Shown: positions 18,716 to 28,503, counted from the stretch's first letter. The stretch: 64,000 nucleotides of DNA from Pirellulaceae bacterium (GCA_019636385.1 JAHBXT010000001.1:1178001-1242000); one strand, 5' to 3'. Numbers and translations: made by a program. The notes: generated by a model not told the origin, from the sequence alone.

Positions 18716-19195
18716 CTAAACTTTCCCGGTTTGCCAGACCAATTGCTCACAGGCGCGCAGCATGGCTGCCAGCGAATGAGCATCTGCCAGACGATGATCA
18801 GTGCCCACAGCCAACAGCGTTTCGGGCGGCAGTGCACTGCGAACAATCAGTTCGTGAGAATCAGCAAACGGAATCGTTTCGTCGCCCGGACTGTGAATCA
18901 CAATCGACTGCGGCTTAATGCGATCGGCACTGCCCCAATGTTTCCAGGCTGGACACAACAAGACCAAAGGAATTGGCCCGCTGTTAATATTCATCGCCAC
19001 TGCCCCGCCGCGCGACGATCCGACAACGACTTGTGGAACATGGGTGTCCAATGCATTTTGAGCGGTCTGGACGGCCAGTGCAAAATCGTCGTCGTTCAAG
19101 GCTGGATTGATGACTTCGTGGCCTTGCTCGCGTAGATACGATGGCTTGAGTCCACCTACGACACTTTGCCAACCATGCAGGAACAGAATTTTCAA
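18716..19195 (-). CDS. Small alpha/beta hydrolase (YqiA/RBBP9-like)
   Basis: 160 residues from TTG 19193-19195, which has GAGG 9 nt upstream and gives the normal beginning MKILFLHGWQS. The longer frame reaching 19276 adds residues with no homology look. Features: N-terminal strand with HGW oxyanion segment, nucleophile Ser in VVGSSRGGAVA, acid in HSPGDETIPF, and a terminal His in GTDHRLAD. The size fits the small esterase families UPF0227/DUF1749/RBBP9. Cytoplasmic, no signal peptide. Substrate unknown. It is convergent with the GT4 gene (8 bp gap). Confidence 0.8.
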   Translation of the reverse strand: MKILFLHGWQSVVGGLKPSYLREQGHEVINPALNDDDFALAVQTAQNALDTHVPQVVVGSSRGGAVAMNINSGPIPLVLLCPAWKHWGSADRIKPQSIVIHSPGDETIPFADSHELIVRSALPPETLLAVGTDHRLADAHSLAAMLRACEQLVWQTGKV

Positions 19196-19293
19196 GGAGC
19201 GATGCCTCGCATAGTACCCTTCAGCGGCCAGACTACCGCTGACTGTCCCCGCCTTGCGGTGGCTATCCCCTCCCACCGTGACACCAGCGACAA

Positions 19294-19364
19294 CTGGCCC
19301 TCAAGGATTCGAACCTTGACTAACTGATTCAGAGTCAGTCGTGCTACCGTTACACCAAGGGCCA
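19294..19364 (-). tRNA. tRNA-Gln (anticodon CTG)
   Basis: All four arms fold on the minus strand: acceptor TGGCCCT/AGGGCCA with the U1-A72 and G73 typical of tRNA-Gln; D stem GTGT/GCAC; anticodon stem ACTGA/TCAGT with loop CTCTGAA (anticodon CTG, reads CAG); T arm CAAGG-TTCGAAT-CCTTG. The 3' CCA is not encoded. Confidence 0.97.
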
Positions 19365-19446
19365 CCGCAGTGCTGTACAGACTATGCAGCCCGTAAACTG
19401 CGGTCAAGACCACGGCCACCCTTGGAAGCATGGCAACCCGCCAAGA

Positions 19447-20703
19447 CTACTCAGGTCTTTCCGCTGAAGTGAGCTTTTTGCGCAATTGATCGATCTCGTG
19501 CCGAAGCTGCTCGACCACATTCTTCAGCTGCGTGATCTCTTCGCTTTCTACTCGCTGTTTGGCTATTTCTGTGGCTTGTTCAGCCGTCTGGCGAGCCTGT
19601 TGGGCGTGTGCCCGCGTTTGCTCAGCAGCCAGTTTGGCCTGCTCTATCAGCCGCTGACGGATTTGATCGATCTGTGCTTTAGCCTCTTCACTAGTTGCCC
19701 ACTGTTTTGCCAATTCGGCGCCAGACTCTGCCCCCGCAAGGCTGTTGCTGATTGCTTCTTCAATCGGCCCCGCGTATTCACGCTTAATCTGGTCCAGCCA
19801 TTGTCCCAATTGTCTCTTGCCTTCTGCAGCACCTTCCCCCCCCAGCAACTGGATGACCTCAGCCAATTGCGATATTTGGTTCGATTCAGCAGACTTGTCA
19901 GTCGCGCCTAAGTTGAGTGCTGAACGCAACCAATTGCCAATATCTTCGGGAATCTGATCCAATTGGTCTTGAGTCAAGGTTTTCGTCTCGTCGCCGCGCC
20001 GCAAGGTAATCTCGGCAGGCTGCCCTTCTTTTCGCAATACGCTAACTTCGACTTCCTGGCCATTCAGATTTCGCTTGAGTTGAATATTCACATCGCCACA
20101 GATGGCCTCGCACAGTTTGGGTGAAATGCGAATCATCGACGGATCGCCAAAACGCAGTACCTTTAACTCTTTGCCGTGCGGAGCTATGCGCACCGACACG
20201 TCCCCCAATTCTTTGGTCCAATCGGGGTGCTGGAGAATGTCCTGAGAACGCAATTGAGGTACTACGGCGATTTCTACTTCACCTGCCTGACGTTGGATGC
20301 GCAGCGCGAGTGGCCGATCGGCTTTGGCCGTCGCCATAATCCGCACCAGCTCGGATGGATTGTGCAGCAATTGTCCGTCAACAGCCAAGATCACGTCGCC
20401 CTTTTTCAGTCCCGCACTGGCTGCGGGGCTATCGGGATGAACTTGATCTACTAACACACCATGATCGCTGCCCAAAAAGGCTGCCAGATCATCGCCCACA
20501 CTTTTGAGAGCGATGCCTAACCACAATCGTTGTTCCGCAGAAGCTGTTTCTTGGCTTACGACGCTTTCAGAGTTGTTAGTCGATTCAGGTGCCGGCGCGG
20601 AACTAACGGCTTCTGCGGCACCCTGCTGAGCCCAACTTGAACTAAGGGAACTGATCGTCATACAGCCGGTCACTAACCAAGCAAGCACCAATGGTCGCCA
20701 CAT
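19447..20703 (-). CDS. Exported PDZ-domain protein with C-terminal coiled coil
   Basis: 418 residues from ATG 20703 (AGGAAAG upstream). The N-terminus has a hydrophobic signal that contains VTGC, so it may be a lipoprotein; cleavage after SSSWA is the alternative. A PDZ domain spans about residues 60-145 (WLGIALKSV, AGLKKGDVILAVDGQ). A mid region of about 150 residues is acidic. The last ~90 residues are a long Gln/Ala/Lys heptad-type coiled coil. There is no protease domain. It lies downstream of an anti-sigma-like and an ECF sigma gene on the same strand, so it may be part of, or a target of, that envelope-stress module. Exact role unknown. Confidence 0.75.
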   Translation of the reverse strand: MWRPLVLAWLVTGCMTISSLSSSWAQQGAAEAVSSAPAPESTNNSESVVSQETASAEQRLWLGIALKSVGDDLAAFLGSDHGVLVDQVHPDSPAASAGLKKGDVILAVDGQLLHNPSELVRIMATAKADRPLALRIQRQAGEVEIAVVPQLRSQDILQHPDWTKELGDVSVRIAPHGKELKVLRFGDPSMIRISPKLCEAICGDVNIQLKRNLNGQEVEVSVLRKEGQPAEITLRRGDETKTLTQDQLDQIPEDIGNWLRSALNLGATDKSAESNQISQLAEVIQLLGGEGAAEGKRQLGQWLDQIKREYAGPIEEAISNSLAGAESGAELAKQWATSEEAKAQIDQIRQRLIEQAKLAAEQTRAHAQQARQTAEQATEIAKQRVESEEITQLKNVVEQLRHEIDQLRKKLTSAERPE

Positions 20704-20799
20704 AATCGCTTTCCTTTTGTCTGAATTTGAGTGTGATTGATGCGCCAGCCGCGTGTGTGCCTGCATCGCTAGGCAATTTTCCTCGTCCACGCTCTGGCG

Positions 20800-21567
20800 T
20801 TAGTATGAAAATACGGTGGGCTCGATGTGCAATTGCTGAACTGGAACCAGAACCGATGTGCCATTGTCATAGTTGATGGGAATGAGCGCACTGGAACTAC
20901 TGACGCGAATCTTACCTGTTCTTTCAAGCTCTTTGAGCCGATCCGGAATCTGGCTGTCTACCTGCAGCCACTGGGACCATGAGTTGCCGATATCTGCCGG
21001 ATTGTTGCTAAGATTTTCATCAATGACCCAGCGATTGACTGAGCCAGTCGATTGATTCAACGCTTCCAACTGCGAATTGGAAGGCACCACTGCATCCACC
21101 CGCGCCAAGTCAGTGTTTTGGGAATCTGGCTGTTGAATAACCGCCATTTGACTTCCGAAGCGACTGCCCTGCTGTGCCCCGTCGCGGATCGAGGAAGCTA
21201 GCCAGCCCACGCCAATCCCCAGTAGCACCAACGCCGCCACCGCAGCCCACTGATGCGACGACTCAATATAGCTCTTCACGTGTATCAGGCTGCTGCCGGC
21301 CGGCGCGGTTATGTCCTTCGATTGCAAATCAACTTGCCATGCACTCGAACCGCGTGAGGCACAGCCCTGTTGCCAGTCCACGCTTTGGCCTGCCAAAGCC
21401 TGTAATTCCTGAGTCACTGCCTGCTCTTGCAGGAACGCCAGCGCGCAGTCACGCCACCGGTCGGGTTGAGCATCCAATTCGGCTAACGCGCGACGATACT
21501 CTGGACCACTCAGCTCGCCACTGACCAGTTGTTGCATTAGTTGTTGATAGTATTCATCAGATCTCAT
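20800..21567 (-). CDS. Membrane-anchored anti-sigma-factor-like protein
   Basis: 255 residues. The N-terminal ~70 residues are helical and acidic/Gln-rich (YYQQLMQQLVSGELSGPEYRRALAELDAQPDRW), as in planctomycete anti-sigma regulators, but without the HxxxCxxC zinc motif. One membrane helix follows (about 112-130, WAAVAALVLLGIGVGWLAS), then an exported region of ~120 residues. It starts 13 bp after the ECF sigma gene and is likely cotranslated. Role inferred from position and topology, not from a strong domain match. Confidence 0.75.
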   Translation of the reverse strand: MRSDEYYQQLMQQLVSGELSGPEYRRALAELDAQPDRWRDCALAFLQEQAVTQELQALAGQSVDWQQGCASRGSSAWQVDLQSKDITAPAGSSLIHVKSYIESSHQWAAVAALVLLGIGVGWLASSIRDGAQQGSRFGSQMAVIQQPDSQNTDLARVDAVVPSNSQLEALNQSTGSVNRWVIDENLSNNPADIGNSWSQWLQVDSQIPDRLKELERTGKIRVSSSSALIPINYDNGTSVLVPVQQLHIEPTVFSY

Positions 21568-21580
21568 AGCTTCAACTCAT

Positions 21581-22093
21581 CTAATCCAAGGCCAGCGCGC
21601 GGCGCAATTGGCCTCGCGCTCGATGCAAGCGACTTTGCACCGAGCTGGCGGTGGCACCGACGCGGTCGGCAATTTCCGTGTATGAAAGTCCTTCGACATA
21701 TTTCAACACCAACAGTTGGCGTTCCAATTCACCTAGTTGCCCCATGGCGGCACGTACCATTTCCTGTCGCTCTTGGCTCAACAGAAACTGCATCGGACTC
21801 GCTGACTCTCGGCCGACCGAGCGATCTTGAAACGACCGCAACAACTTGCGCCGCCGACCAGCTTTTCTACGAAACAGCATGACCTGCCGCAACGCGACTC
21901 GATACAGCCAGGGCCCGATACGCTCGACCGGCTGATTTCGGGTAACTTGATTGGCGGCAGCCAGAGCAACCTCTTGCATCACCTCTTCGACTTCATCCAT
22001 ATTGCCCAACCGCGAATGCACTGCGGTTCTCAGCCAAGCTTCATGCTGGCTCAACCCAAGCAACAATAAGTCTCCATCAGCGGTGGCTGTCAT
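21581..22093 (-). CDS. ECF-type RNA polymerase sigma factor
   Basis: 170 residues. Sigma-70 region 2 is at about 10-80 (DEVEEVMQEVALAAANQV and RIGPWLYRVALRQVMLFRRK) and region 4 at about 115-165 (LVLKYVEGLSYTEIADRVGATASSVQSRLHRARGQLR), with a normal helix-turn-helix. Regions 1.1 and 3 are absent, as in ECF factors. First gene of a three-gene minus-strand set with an anti-sigma-like membrane protein and a PDZ protein, so it probably answers to an envelope signal and may drive its own operon. Confidence 0.93.
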   Translation of the reverse strand: MTATADGDLLLLGLSQHEAWLRTAVHSRLGNMDEVEEVMQEVALAAANQVTRNQPVERIGPWLYRVALRQVMLFRRKAGRRRKLLRSFQDRSVGRESASPMQFLLSQERQEMVRAAMGQLGELERQLLVLKYVEGLSYTEIADRVGATASSVQSRLHRARGQLRRALALD

Positions 22094-22395
22094 TTGACTC
22101 TGATTGAAAGGTTTGCAGGCGAATCGGCGGATAAAACGTAGCTACCCTCACCTATTCTGTAACCACCGGGGCATAGACGGTGGACGGGCAAACTTGTTCC
22201 CTCTGCGCTGGCGAACGTAACCACTGCTGTTGCCGCCTAAGTTCTATTGTTGCAACATTTCTATGCTATCTTGGCCAAGCTCAAAAAAAAGCGACAATTA
22301 GCCGCCTTAGGCTATCACTCCACCCGTTTAGGGCATTCGACCCGCTGCACTGTCCTATTTCAGCAACTCATACGATCAACCAGGCAACATTCGCC
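22094..22395. other. Divergent intergenic region
   Basis: About 300 bp between the ECF sigma gene (minus) and galM (plus), expected to hold promoters for both. A related 10-bp sequence, GCCGCCTAAG and GCCGCCTTAG, occurs twice (about 22234 and 22301). No RNA gene seen. Confidence 0.45.
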
Positions 22396-23436
22396 ATGCA
22401 AATCGACCGAAGCAACTATGGCTCGACACCAGATGGCCAAGAAGTCGAACTATTTAGCATCTCCAACTCATCGGGTTGGATGGTGCAACTCACCAATTTC
22501 GGTGCCATCCTGACCAGCGTCGTCGTTCCCGATCGCGATGGCACATTAGGGAATATCACTTTGGGATTCGACTCACTGGCTAGCTACCTCCAACGCCATC
22601 CGTTTTTCGGTGCCACCGTCGGCAGGTTTTGCAATCGGATCGCGGCTGGCAAATTTGAGCTGGACGGCAAGGTGTATCAGCTATCTGTCAACAAGCCACC
22701 CAATCACATTCACGGCGGGCAGATCGGCTTTGACAAGCGGGTATGGCGCGCTGAAACGGTAGCGCCCGATGCGCGGACGGCCGGGGTGCGATTGAGTCTG
22801 ACCAGCCCCGATGGCGAAGAGGGTTATCCGGGAACCGTGCAAGCGACCGCCGAGTACCTATGGGATGAAGCAGGGCAATTGACCTGTACCTTTCGCGCGA
22901 CATCCGATCAACCCACCGTCATCAATATGACTAACCATGCTTACTGGAATTTGGCTGGAGCCGGTAACGGCGACATCCGTCAACATCTCCTACAACTGGC
23001 GGCCAGTCAATACTTAGAAGTCGACGAAACGCTGATTCCCACCGGCGCGATTGTAGGCGTGGCGGACACACCGTTGGACTTTCGTCAATTCCATGCGATT
23101 GGCGAGCGACTAGATCAGTTACCCGCTACGAAAGGCTACGACCATTGCTTCGTAGTGGATGGTCAGCCCGGTAGCATGCGCCGCTGTGCGCGAGCCATTG
23201 ATCCTCAAAGCGGTCGATCGCTGGAAGTCTTGACCACGCAGCCCGGCGTCCAGCTCTACACCGGCAACCACCTGACCGGCGCTTTTGCTTCCCACGCTGG
23301 CTTCTGCCTAGAGACACAGCATTATCCCGATTCGCCGAACAAACCTCATTTCCCCTCCACCCGACTGGTGCCTGGACAGGTCTTCGAGCAAGTGACTGTC
23401 TACCGTTTTGGAATTGCACAATCAGTTTCGCAGTAA
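22396..23436 (+). CDS. galM: Aldose 1-epimerase (mutarotase)
   Basis: Interconverts alpha and beta anomers of aldoses such as galactose and glucose in the cytoplasm. 346 residues from ATG 22396; the frame extends to 22180 but the upstream part is not family-like. Substrate-binding His104/His106 (NHIHGG), catalytic His181 in NMTNHAYWN and catalytic Glu306 in CLETQHYPDSPN are all in place, as is the N-terminal VQLTNFGAILTSV strand. Length is normal. It has no neighbouring galactose genes. Confidence 0.95.
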   Translation: MQIDRSNYGSTPDGQEVELFSISNSSGWMVQLTNFGAILTSVVVPDRDGTLGNITLGFDSLASYLQRHPFFGATVGRFCNRIAAGKFELDGKVYQLSVNKPPNHIHGGQIGFDKRVWRAETVAPDARTAGVRLSLTSPDGEEGYPGTVQATAEYLWDEAGQLTCTFRATSDQPTVINMTNHAYWNLAGAGNGDIRQHLLQLAASQYLEVDETLIPTGAIVGVADTPLDFRQFHAIGERLDQLPATKGYDHCFVVDGQPGSMRRCARAIDPQSGRSLEVLTTQPGVQLYTGNHLTGAFASHAGFCLETQHYPDSPNKPHFPSTRLVPGQVFEQVTVYRFGIAQSVSQ

Positions 23437-23738
23437 GCGGAGGTTGTGACAGGAACGCGGAGGAGCTACGATCGACTGCAGACAGCGGTCGAGCATGAAT
23501 CGAACCAGCAAGCCAGAACCGCCGAACGTCCCGCGACTGTTGGCACACCATTGCCATCCGGCTCACCAAGGTGACACTGCGAGTTAACCATTTGGTTTTG
23601 AATATTGCGCAGCCACATTCGCGACTTGTGGACTGCTCTTGACTGATTGAAGGCGAAAGCCACAGTCTGACAGTTTGATCTTTAGCCTCTAAAACGAGGG
23701 CGACCCGATCTGTCATCAGAACAGCAGTAGCAGCTTGA

Positions 23739-24170
23739 ATGTCCCGCCACGCATGCCTGGTATTGAGTTTCATCGGTCTGCTTCTGAGTTTCGGAGCCAA
23801 ACCGCTACCTGCGGGGCTGAGAACTTTCAATGTCCACCTTTCGGGCGTGGATGAGTTTTCTGGAAACACTTTGCGAGTGTTTGGTACACTCACCGTTGAT
23901 CCTGCTCAGCCCATCACTTTTGAGGGAATTTCGTCGGCACTTGACATTCAGCAGAATTCGCTCACTCCGATTCAATTGCCCAGCAATCCAAATCTCGTTG
24001 GCCAGGTTTCGGACAACTTGGCATAGTTTCTCTTCGACAATATGCTATCCCTTAACCGCACTGCGAATGACGGTGCTGTTATCGAACGGGATACAGTTAG
24101 TTTATCTACCCGTGCATTCCTTATCTTTGGTTCGAGTAGCATCCCACATCTAGTGGGATTTTAGAAAATT
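23739..24170 (+). pseudogene. Decayed small secreted protein (PEP-CTERM-family look)
   Basis: A 95-codon frame opens with an ATG and signal peptide (ending near KPLPAG) and reads through beta-rich segments such as RVFGTLTVDPAQPITFEGI, then stops at TAG 24024-24026. The same frame carries on at once with FLFDNML, and a shifted frame then reads YPLTAL, returns to ANDGAV, and shifts again to LLSNGIQLVYLPV. This FDN...DG...NG order is that expected of one protein of the kind common among small PEP-CTERM-type exported proteins. So the gene appears broken by one amber codon and at least two frameshifts. Family assignment is from memory and is tentative. Confidence 0.55.
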
Positions 24171-24612
24171 GAATCCACCTTCTGTAGCAATTAACGATGT
24201 GCCTTTTTAAGGCCAGCGGACAGGCGGACGGGCCAGTTGGCGCCGCAATCCCAGAACCTTCATCCTTAGTGATGATGGTCGTATTGAGGGCATGTATTCC
24301 GCTACAACGGCAGCGGAGTTGGAGGACGCGGTTTACTCTTGATTTCTGATCTTCTGACGTCTCATGCGTTTTGCAGGCGTGAGCACATTTTCTAAAGCTC
24401 CTGCTTGGTGAAATGCTGCCCATCCTAGCAGCAATCGTATTTCTTTAGCCAGCTCCGGCTGCGTTGCGAATGCTGTGGGTGGGGTTAAAATGCCAGTTTC
24501 GGGTATCTCACGCCATTGTGTGACTCCCGCCAATTGCGCTTATATTGCAGGTTGGTGTCGTTAATGGAAAGTCGCAATTTACTTTCTAGGATTGCTTCTA
24601 TCCGGAGTAGAT
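24171..24612. other. Low-coding stretch, possible gene remnants
   Basis: About 440 bp between two broken genes. The minus strand holds a 66-codon frame (24333-24533) whose product looks protein-like (ELAKEIRLLLGWAAFHQAG near the middle), perhaps the tail of a lost gene. I cannot name it. Confidence 0.35.
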
Positions 24613-26226
24613 ATGTCCGTTCGTCGTGCATTAGTAGCCTTATCAGGCCGCGCAAGTTTGTTTTCGTTTGCAAATTCACAGGCTCGTGTGCGGCGACAGA
24701 AAGCAATTCGTCGGTTGCTTGTTGAACAACTGGAGGATCACAGGGTTCTGGCGGCACCACACCCACTGGCATTGGCCTCTCTCAACGGCACAAGCGGCTT
24801 CCGAATCGCTGGCATTGAATCTGGGGACTTCTCGGGCTTTTCCGTTTCCGGAGTCGGTGATGTCAATGGCGATGGTTTTGACGATTTAATTATTGGAGCG
24901 TGGGGTGCGGATCAACCACCCCCGGCCTTCCCTGACGCGCCGCCGCGCTTAAATGCTGGCAAGAGCTATGTTGTGTTCGGAGGAAACTTTACGCCGGATG
25001 TCGGCACGCAGGTAGGCAACAGTGCGAATAAGATATTGTTTGCCAGCAGAGGAGCCGCAGTCGACCGGTTGATCGGTGGGCTAGGAAACGATCAACTCTA
25101 TAGCGATGCCGGAAGCGATGTACTTATAGGCGGACAAGGCGATGACGCCCTGGTGATACGGGATGCCGATTTTTCTGGTCGCAGACACATTGACGGCGGG
25201 AACGGATTCGACACGCTGGTTGTGCTTGGCGCCGGGCACGTTCTGAATTTGCCGGCAATCGCTGACAGTCGTATCGTCGATATTGAGGCGATTAATCTGG
25301 ACGGCGACGGTAACAATTCGCTGATTCTCAACTATAGGGAAGTGTTGAACCTGTCCAGTACCAGCAACGTGCTGTATGTCCTCAGAAACGCTGGAGATGA
25401 TGTCGATATTGGCACGGGCTGGACCCAGGTCAGCGATCACAATGAAGCCGGCCTTGTTTTCAGTGCCTATGTGCAAGGTGCCGCCATACTCCGGGTGCAG
25501 AAAGTTGCTGCAACAGCCTCCGTTGTTGGAAGATATGTCTACTACGCCGGCTCATCGTTTGCTGCAAGTGGAGTTCAATCCGCCCTCGATACTGTCAAAG
25601 TGCTGGCCCAAGCAGGAACGACCTCTCAGGTACTTGGTGCCAACAATCTGATCAACAGCTCTCGTGGCATCAATGGATTGGGGTTTGACATTGCAGGCCT
25701 GCCTAGCAATCTGAAGGTCACAGACTTTCAGTTCCAAATGAGCCCACAAGGTGTATGTAGCGAAGCTGCGAATCCTGTGTCCAGTTGGGCAACTGCGCCA
25801 ACACCAACCTCAATATCGGTGGTGCCTGGTGCAACGGCTCGCGTGGTCATCAGCTAGGCAGATAACGCAATTGCCAATCGATGGCTTCGTGTAACGATTA
25901 AGGCCAACGCTAACACAGGGCTGGCCGCACCACAGGCCTATTACATAGGCCACTTGTTGGGCGAGACAACGGGCCTTGATCCTGTTGGCGGTGTGTACAC
26001 TGAATCATTCGCAGATATCTCGCTTATCAACACAGCGGTAAGCACCATCGTCGATGCGGGCAGTACGTTGGACATCGATAAGAATGGTACAGTATCTTTC
26101 GCTGACATCACTGCGATGCGCAATAATGTTAGCTTTCAGTTGACGAACATCACGATCCCACCGGCCAGCGGTAGCGGTGGCAGTGAAGGAGAGGGTGAAG
26201 AACATGGAGAGGGCGGAGGGTTGTAA
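24613..26226 (+). pseudogene. Extracellular FG-GAP/RTX/dockerin-like protein interrupted by TAG
   Basis: One reading frame of 537 codons with a single in-frame TAG at 25855-25857. ATG 24613 has GGAG 5 nt upstream. Order: basic N-terminus and the planctomycete extracellular motif RRLLVEQLEDHRVLA (about 35-50); one FG-GAP repeat (VGDVNGDGFDDLIIGA, about 80-95); RTX-type Gly/Asp repeats (LIGGLGNDQL, DVLIGGQGDDAL, about 150-175); a beta region; the TAG at codon 415; then ADNAIANRWLRVTIKANANT, GLAAPQAYYIGHLLGETTG and a dockerin-like calcium loop (DIDKNGTVSFADI), ending in a Gly/Glu-rich tail. The post-stop part matches, in order, what such proteins carry, so the stop is an interruption and not the true end. 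The missing residue is probably Trp (TGG to TAG). Confidence 0.75.
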
Positions 26227-26479
26227 ATGGCCACGGAAATCAAGCGCATGCTGGTCGGCTTGCAAGCGTGCATTCTACAAAGCATTCAAATCCCTTCGGG
26301 CTTGGGTGTTAGCGCGATGCATTGAATTCTGCTACGCAACGAAGCTTGGCCGTTTGCGGTTTTTGCCGATAATGGATTGAGTTCTTTAGCCTGACAATTC
26401 AACGCGCAACAGGACCCTAGTGCCGTCATCGTTGCATCAACATCCATTTTTCCGGCCGGTTTAAGAAAGATTAAGCAGC

Positions 26480-27370
26480 ATGTCGCAGGAAACGCCGGGG
26501 ACTCTATTCCGACAGGCCGTTGCCCAAGAACGACCGTTGCAAGTCGTTGGGACGATCAATGCCTATTGCGCGTTGTTGGCGCAGCGTGCCGGCTTTCGTG
26601 CGCTGTATCTATCTGGCGCCAGCGTGGCCAATGCATCGTTTGGCATGCCCGACTTGGGTTTAACTTCGCTGACTGAAGTGGCCGAAGAGGTGCGGCGGAT
26701 TACAGCCGCTTGTCCCTTGCCACTGCTGGTAGACATCGATACGGGTTGGGGCAGTGCACTGGGCATCGAACGGACGATTGACCAGCTCGCCCGGGCCGGA
26801 GCTGCCGCCGTGCATCTGGAAGATCAAGTTGCTGAAAAACGCTGTGGGCATCGACCTGGCAAAGCGCTGGTGTCTACCCAGGAGATGTGCGATCGCGTGT
26901 CGGCTGCCGCCGCTGGTCGCCGCGACCAGTCACTGGTCATCATGGCGCGCACCGATGCCATTGCCGGTGAAGGACTGGACCGGGCCATCGAGCGCAGTTT
27001 GGCTTACGTGGCTGCCGGGGCCGATATGATTTTTGCTGAAGCGCTCCGCAGCCCCGATGAAATGCGACAGTTTACATCGGCTGTCTCCGTGCCTGTCCTG
27101 GCCAATATGACCGAATTCGGGCAAACTCCACTGCTAACCGCAGCAGAGCTGGGCGATTGCGGAATTGCCCTGGCGCTGTATCCTCTGTCGGCCTTTCGGG
27201 CCATGAGTCGCGCTGCCCAGCAGGTGTACGCTGCCATTCGACAACGAGGTAGCCAGCAATCGCAACTTGAGAACATGCAAACGCGGCAAGAACTGTATGA
27301 AGTTTTGGACTACCTAAACATCGAACGACGTATCGATCAATTGTTACGACGAGGAACCAAGAATGAGTGA
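26480..27370 (+). CDS. prpB: 2-methylisocitrate lyase
   Basis: Cleaves 2-methylisocitrate to pyruvate and succinate, the last step of the methylcitrate cycle for propionyl-CoA. 296 residues. Isocitrate lyase/PEP mutase fold, with VDIDTGWGSA (metal-binding Asp), HLEDQ, the active-site KRCGHRPGK motif and IMARTDA. Length fits PrpB and not the longer AceA. It begins a three-gene operon; its stop overlaps the next start by 8 bp. The ribosome binding site is weak (AAGAAAG). Confidence 0.93.
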   Translation: MSQETPGTLFRQAVAQERPLQVVGTINAYCALLAQRAGFRALYLSGASVANASFGMPDLGLTSLTEVAEEVRRITAACPLPLLVDIDTGWGSALGIERTIDQLARAGAAAVHLEDQVAEKRCGHRPGKALVSTQEMCDRVSAAAAGRRDQSLVIMARTDAIAGEGLDRAIERSLAYVAAGADMIFAEALRSPDEMRQFTSAVSVPVLANMTEFGQTPLLTAAELGDCGIALALYPLSAFRAMSRAAQQVYAAIRQRGSQQSQLENMQTRQELYEVLDYLNIERRIDQLLRRGTKNE

Positions 27371-28487
27371 TGCAAAGAGTAAGACGGGTGGTCTGGCGGG
27401 TGTGGTCGCTGGTCAAACCGCCATTGCCACCGTAGGCGCCGAAGGGCATGGATTGAGCTACCGTGGATATTCCATCTATGATCTGACCCAACATGCTAAC
27501 TTCGAGGAGGTCGCTCACCTGCTGCTGCGCGGCCATCTACCGACGAAAGCGGAGCTAGACGGATTCTGCCGCGAAATCATCGCGGCTCGCGAACTGCCCC
27601 AGGATCTCAAGTCGATTCTGGAAATCTTGCCAGCGGGCACTCATCCCATGGACGTGCTGCGCACCGGCTGTTCGGCGCTGGGATGCCTGGAACCGGAGCA
27701 CGAAGTGTCACAACAAGATGCGATCGCCATTCGACTGTTGGCTACGTTTCCAGGAATGCTCTTGTACTGGCATCGCTTCCATCATGATGGAGTGCGAATT
27801 GATACCGCCAGCTCGGCGCAGTCGATTGGTGAACACTTCCTGACGATGCTGCATGGTCGAAAGCCCGATCCACTCTGGATTCAAGCCATGGATGTTTCTT
27901 TGACACTGTATGCCGAACACGAGTTCAACGCATCTACGTTTGCGGCGCGTGTCACAGTGGCCACACGCAGCGATTTCTACTCGGCGATCACCTCGGCCAT
28001 CGGTACCTTGCGGGGACCACTGCACGGCGGTGCCAATGAAGCCGCTATGGAGGTGATCGAACGCTACCAAACTGCCGATGAAGCAGAAGCTGGATTGTTG
28101 GCCGCGCTAGAGCGGCGTGAATTGATTATGGGCTTTGGTCATCGAGTCTATCGCACTTGCGATCCTCGCTCGGATGTCATTAAGGGCTGGTCGAAGAAAC
28201 TAGCTGACTCCGTAGGCGACGCGCGGCTGTATCCGGTCTCGGAGCGCATCGAGCAACTGATGTGGGACCAGAAGAAGCTGTTCCCGAACTTGGATTTTTA
28301 CAGCGCATCAGCCTATCACTTCATGGGCATTCCGACGCCGCTGTTCACGCCGATCTTTGTGTGTTCCAGAATTACCGGCTGGGCGGCGCACGTCTTTGAG
28401 CAACGCGCCAATAACAAACTGATTCGCCCCGGTGCCGACTACATCGGACCTGCTGACCGCCCCTTTGTGCCCATCGAAAACCGCTAA
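27363..28487 (+). CDS. prpC: 2-methylcitrate synthase
   Basis: Condenses propionyl-CoA with oxaloacetate. 374 residues, the short length of PrpC/citrate synthase II. Catalytic residues are visible: His in [12 protein letters not shown], His in GFGHRVYRT, and Asp in [19 protein letters not shown] 27363 lies inside the end of prpB (8-bp overlap) with GAGG before it, indicating translational coupling. Context with prpB and prpD favours methylcitrate over citrate synthesis. Confidence 0.95.
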   Translation: MSDAKSKTGGLAGVVAGQTAIATVGAEGHGLSYRGYSIYDLTQHANFEEVAHLLLRGHLPTKAELDGFCREIIAARELPQDLKSILEILPAGTHPMDVLRTGCSALGCLEPEHEVSQQDAIAIRLLATFPGMLLYWHRFHHDGVRIDTASSAQSIGEHFLTMLHGRKPDPLWIQAMDVSLTLYAEHEFNASTFAARVTVATRSDFYSAITSAIGTLRGPLHGGANEAAMEVIERYQTADEAEAGLLAALERRELIMGFGHRVYRTCDPRSDVIKGWSKKLADSVGDARLYPVSERIEQLMWDQKKLFPNLDFYSASAYHFMGIPTPLFTPIFVCSRITGWAAHVFEQRANNKLIRPGADYIGPADRPFVPIENR

Positions 28488-28503
28488 CCAGAATTGGATC
28501 ATC

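Noticed and set aside
23126..23893. 255-codon minus-strand frame opposite galM
   Set aside because: Overlaps the catalytic end of galM; Arg/Ser-rich shadow.
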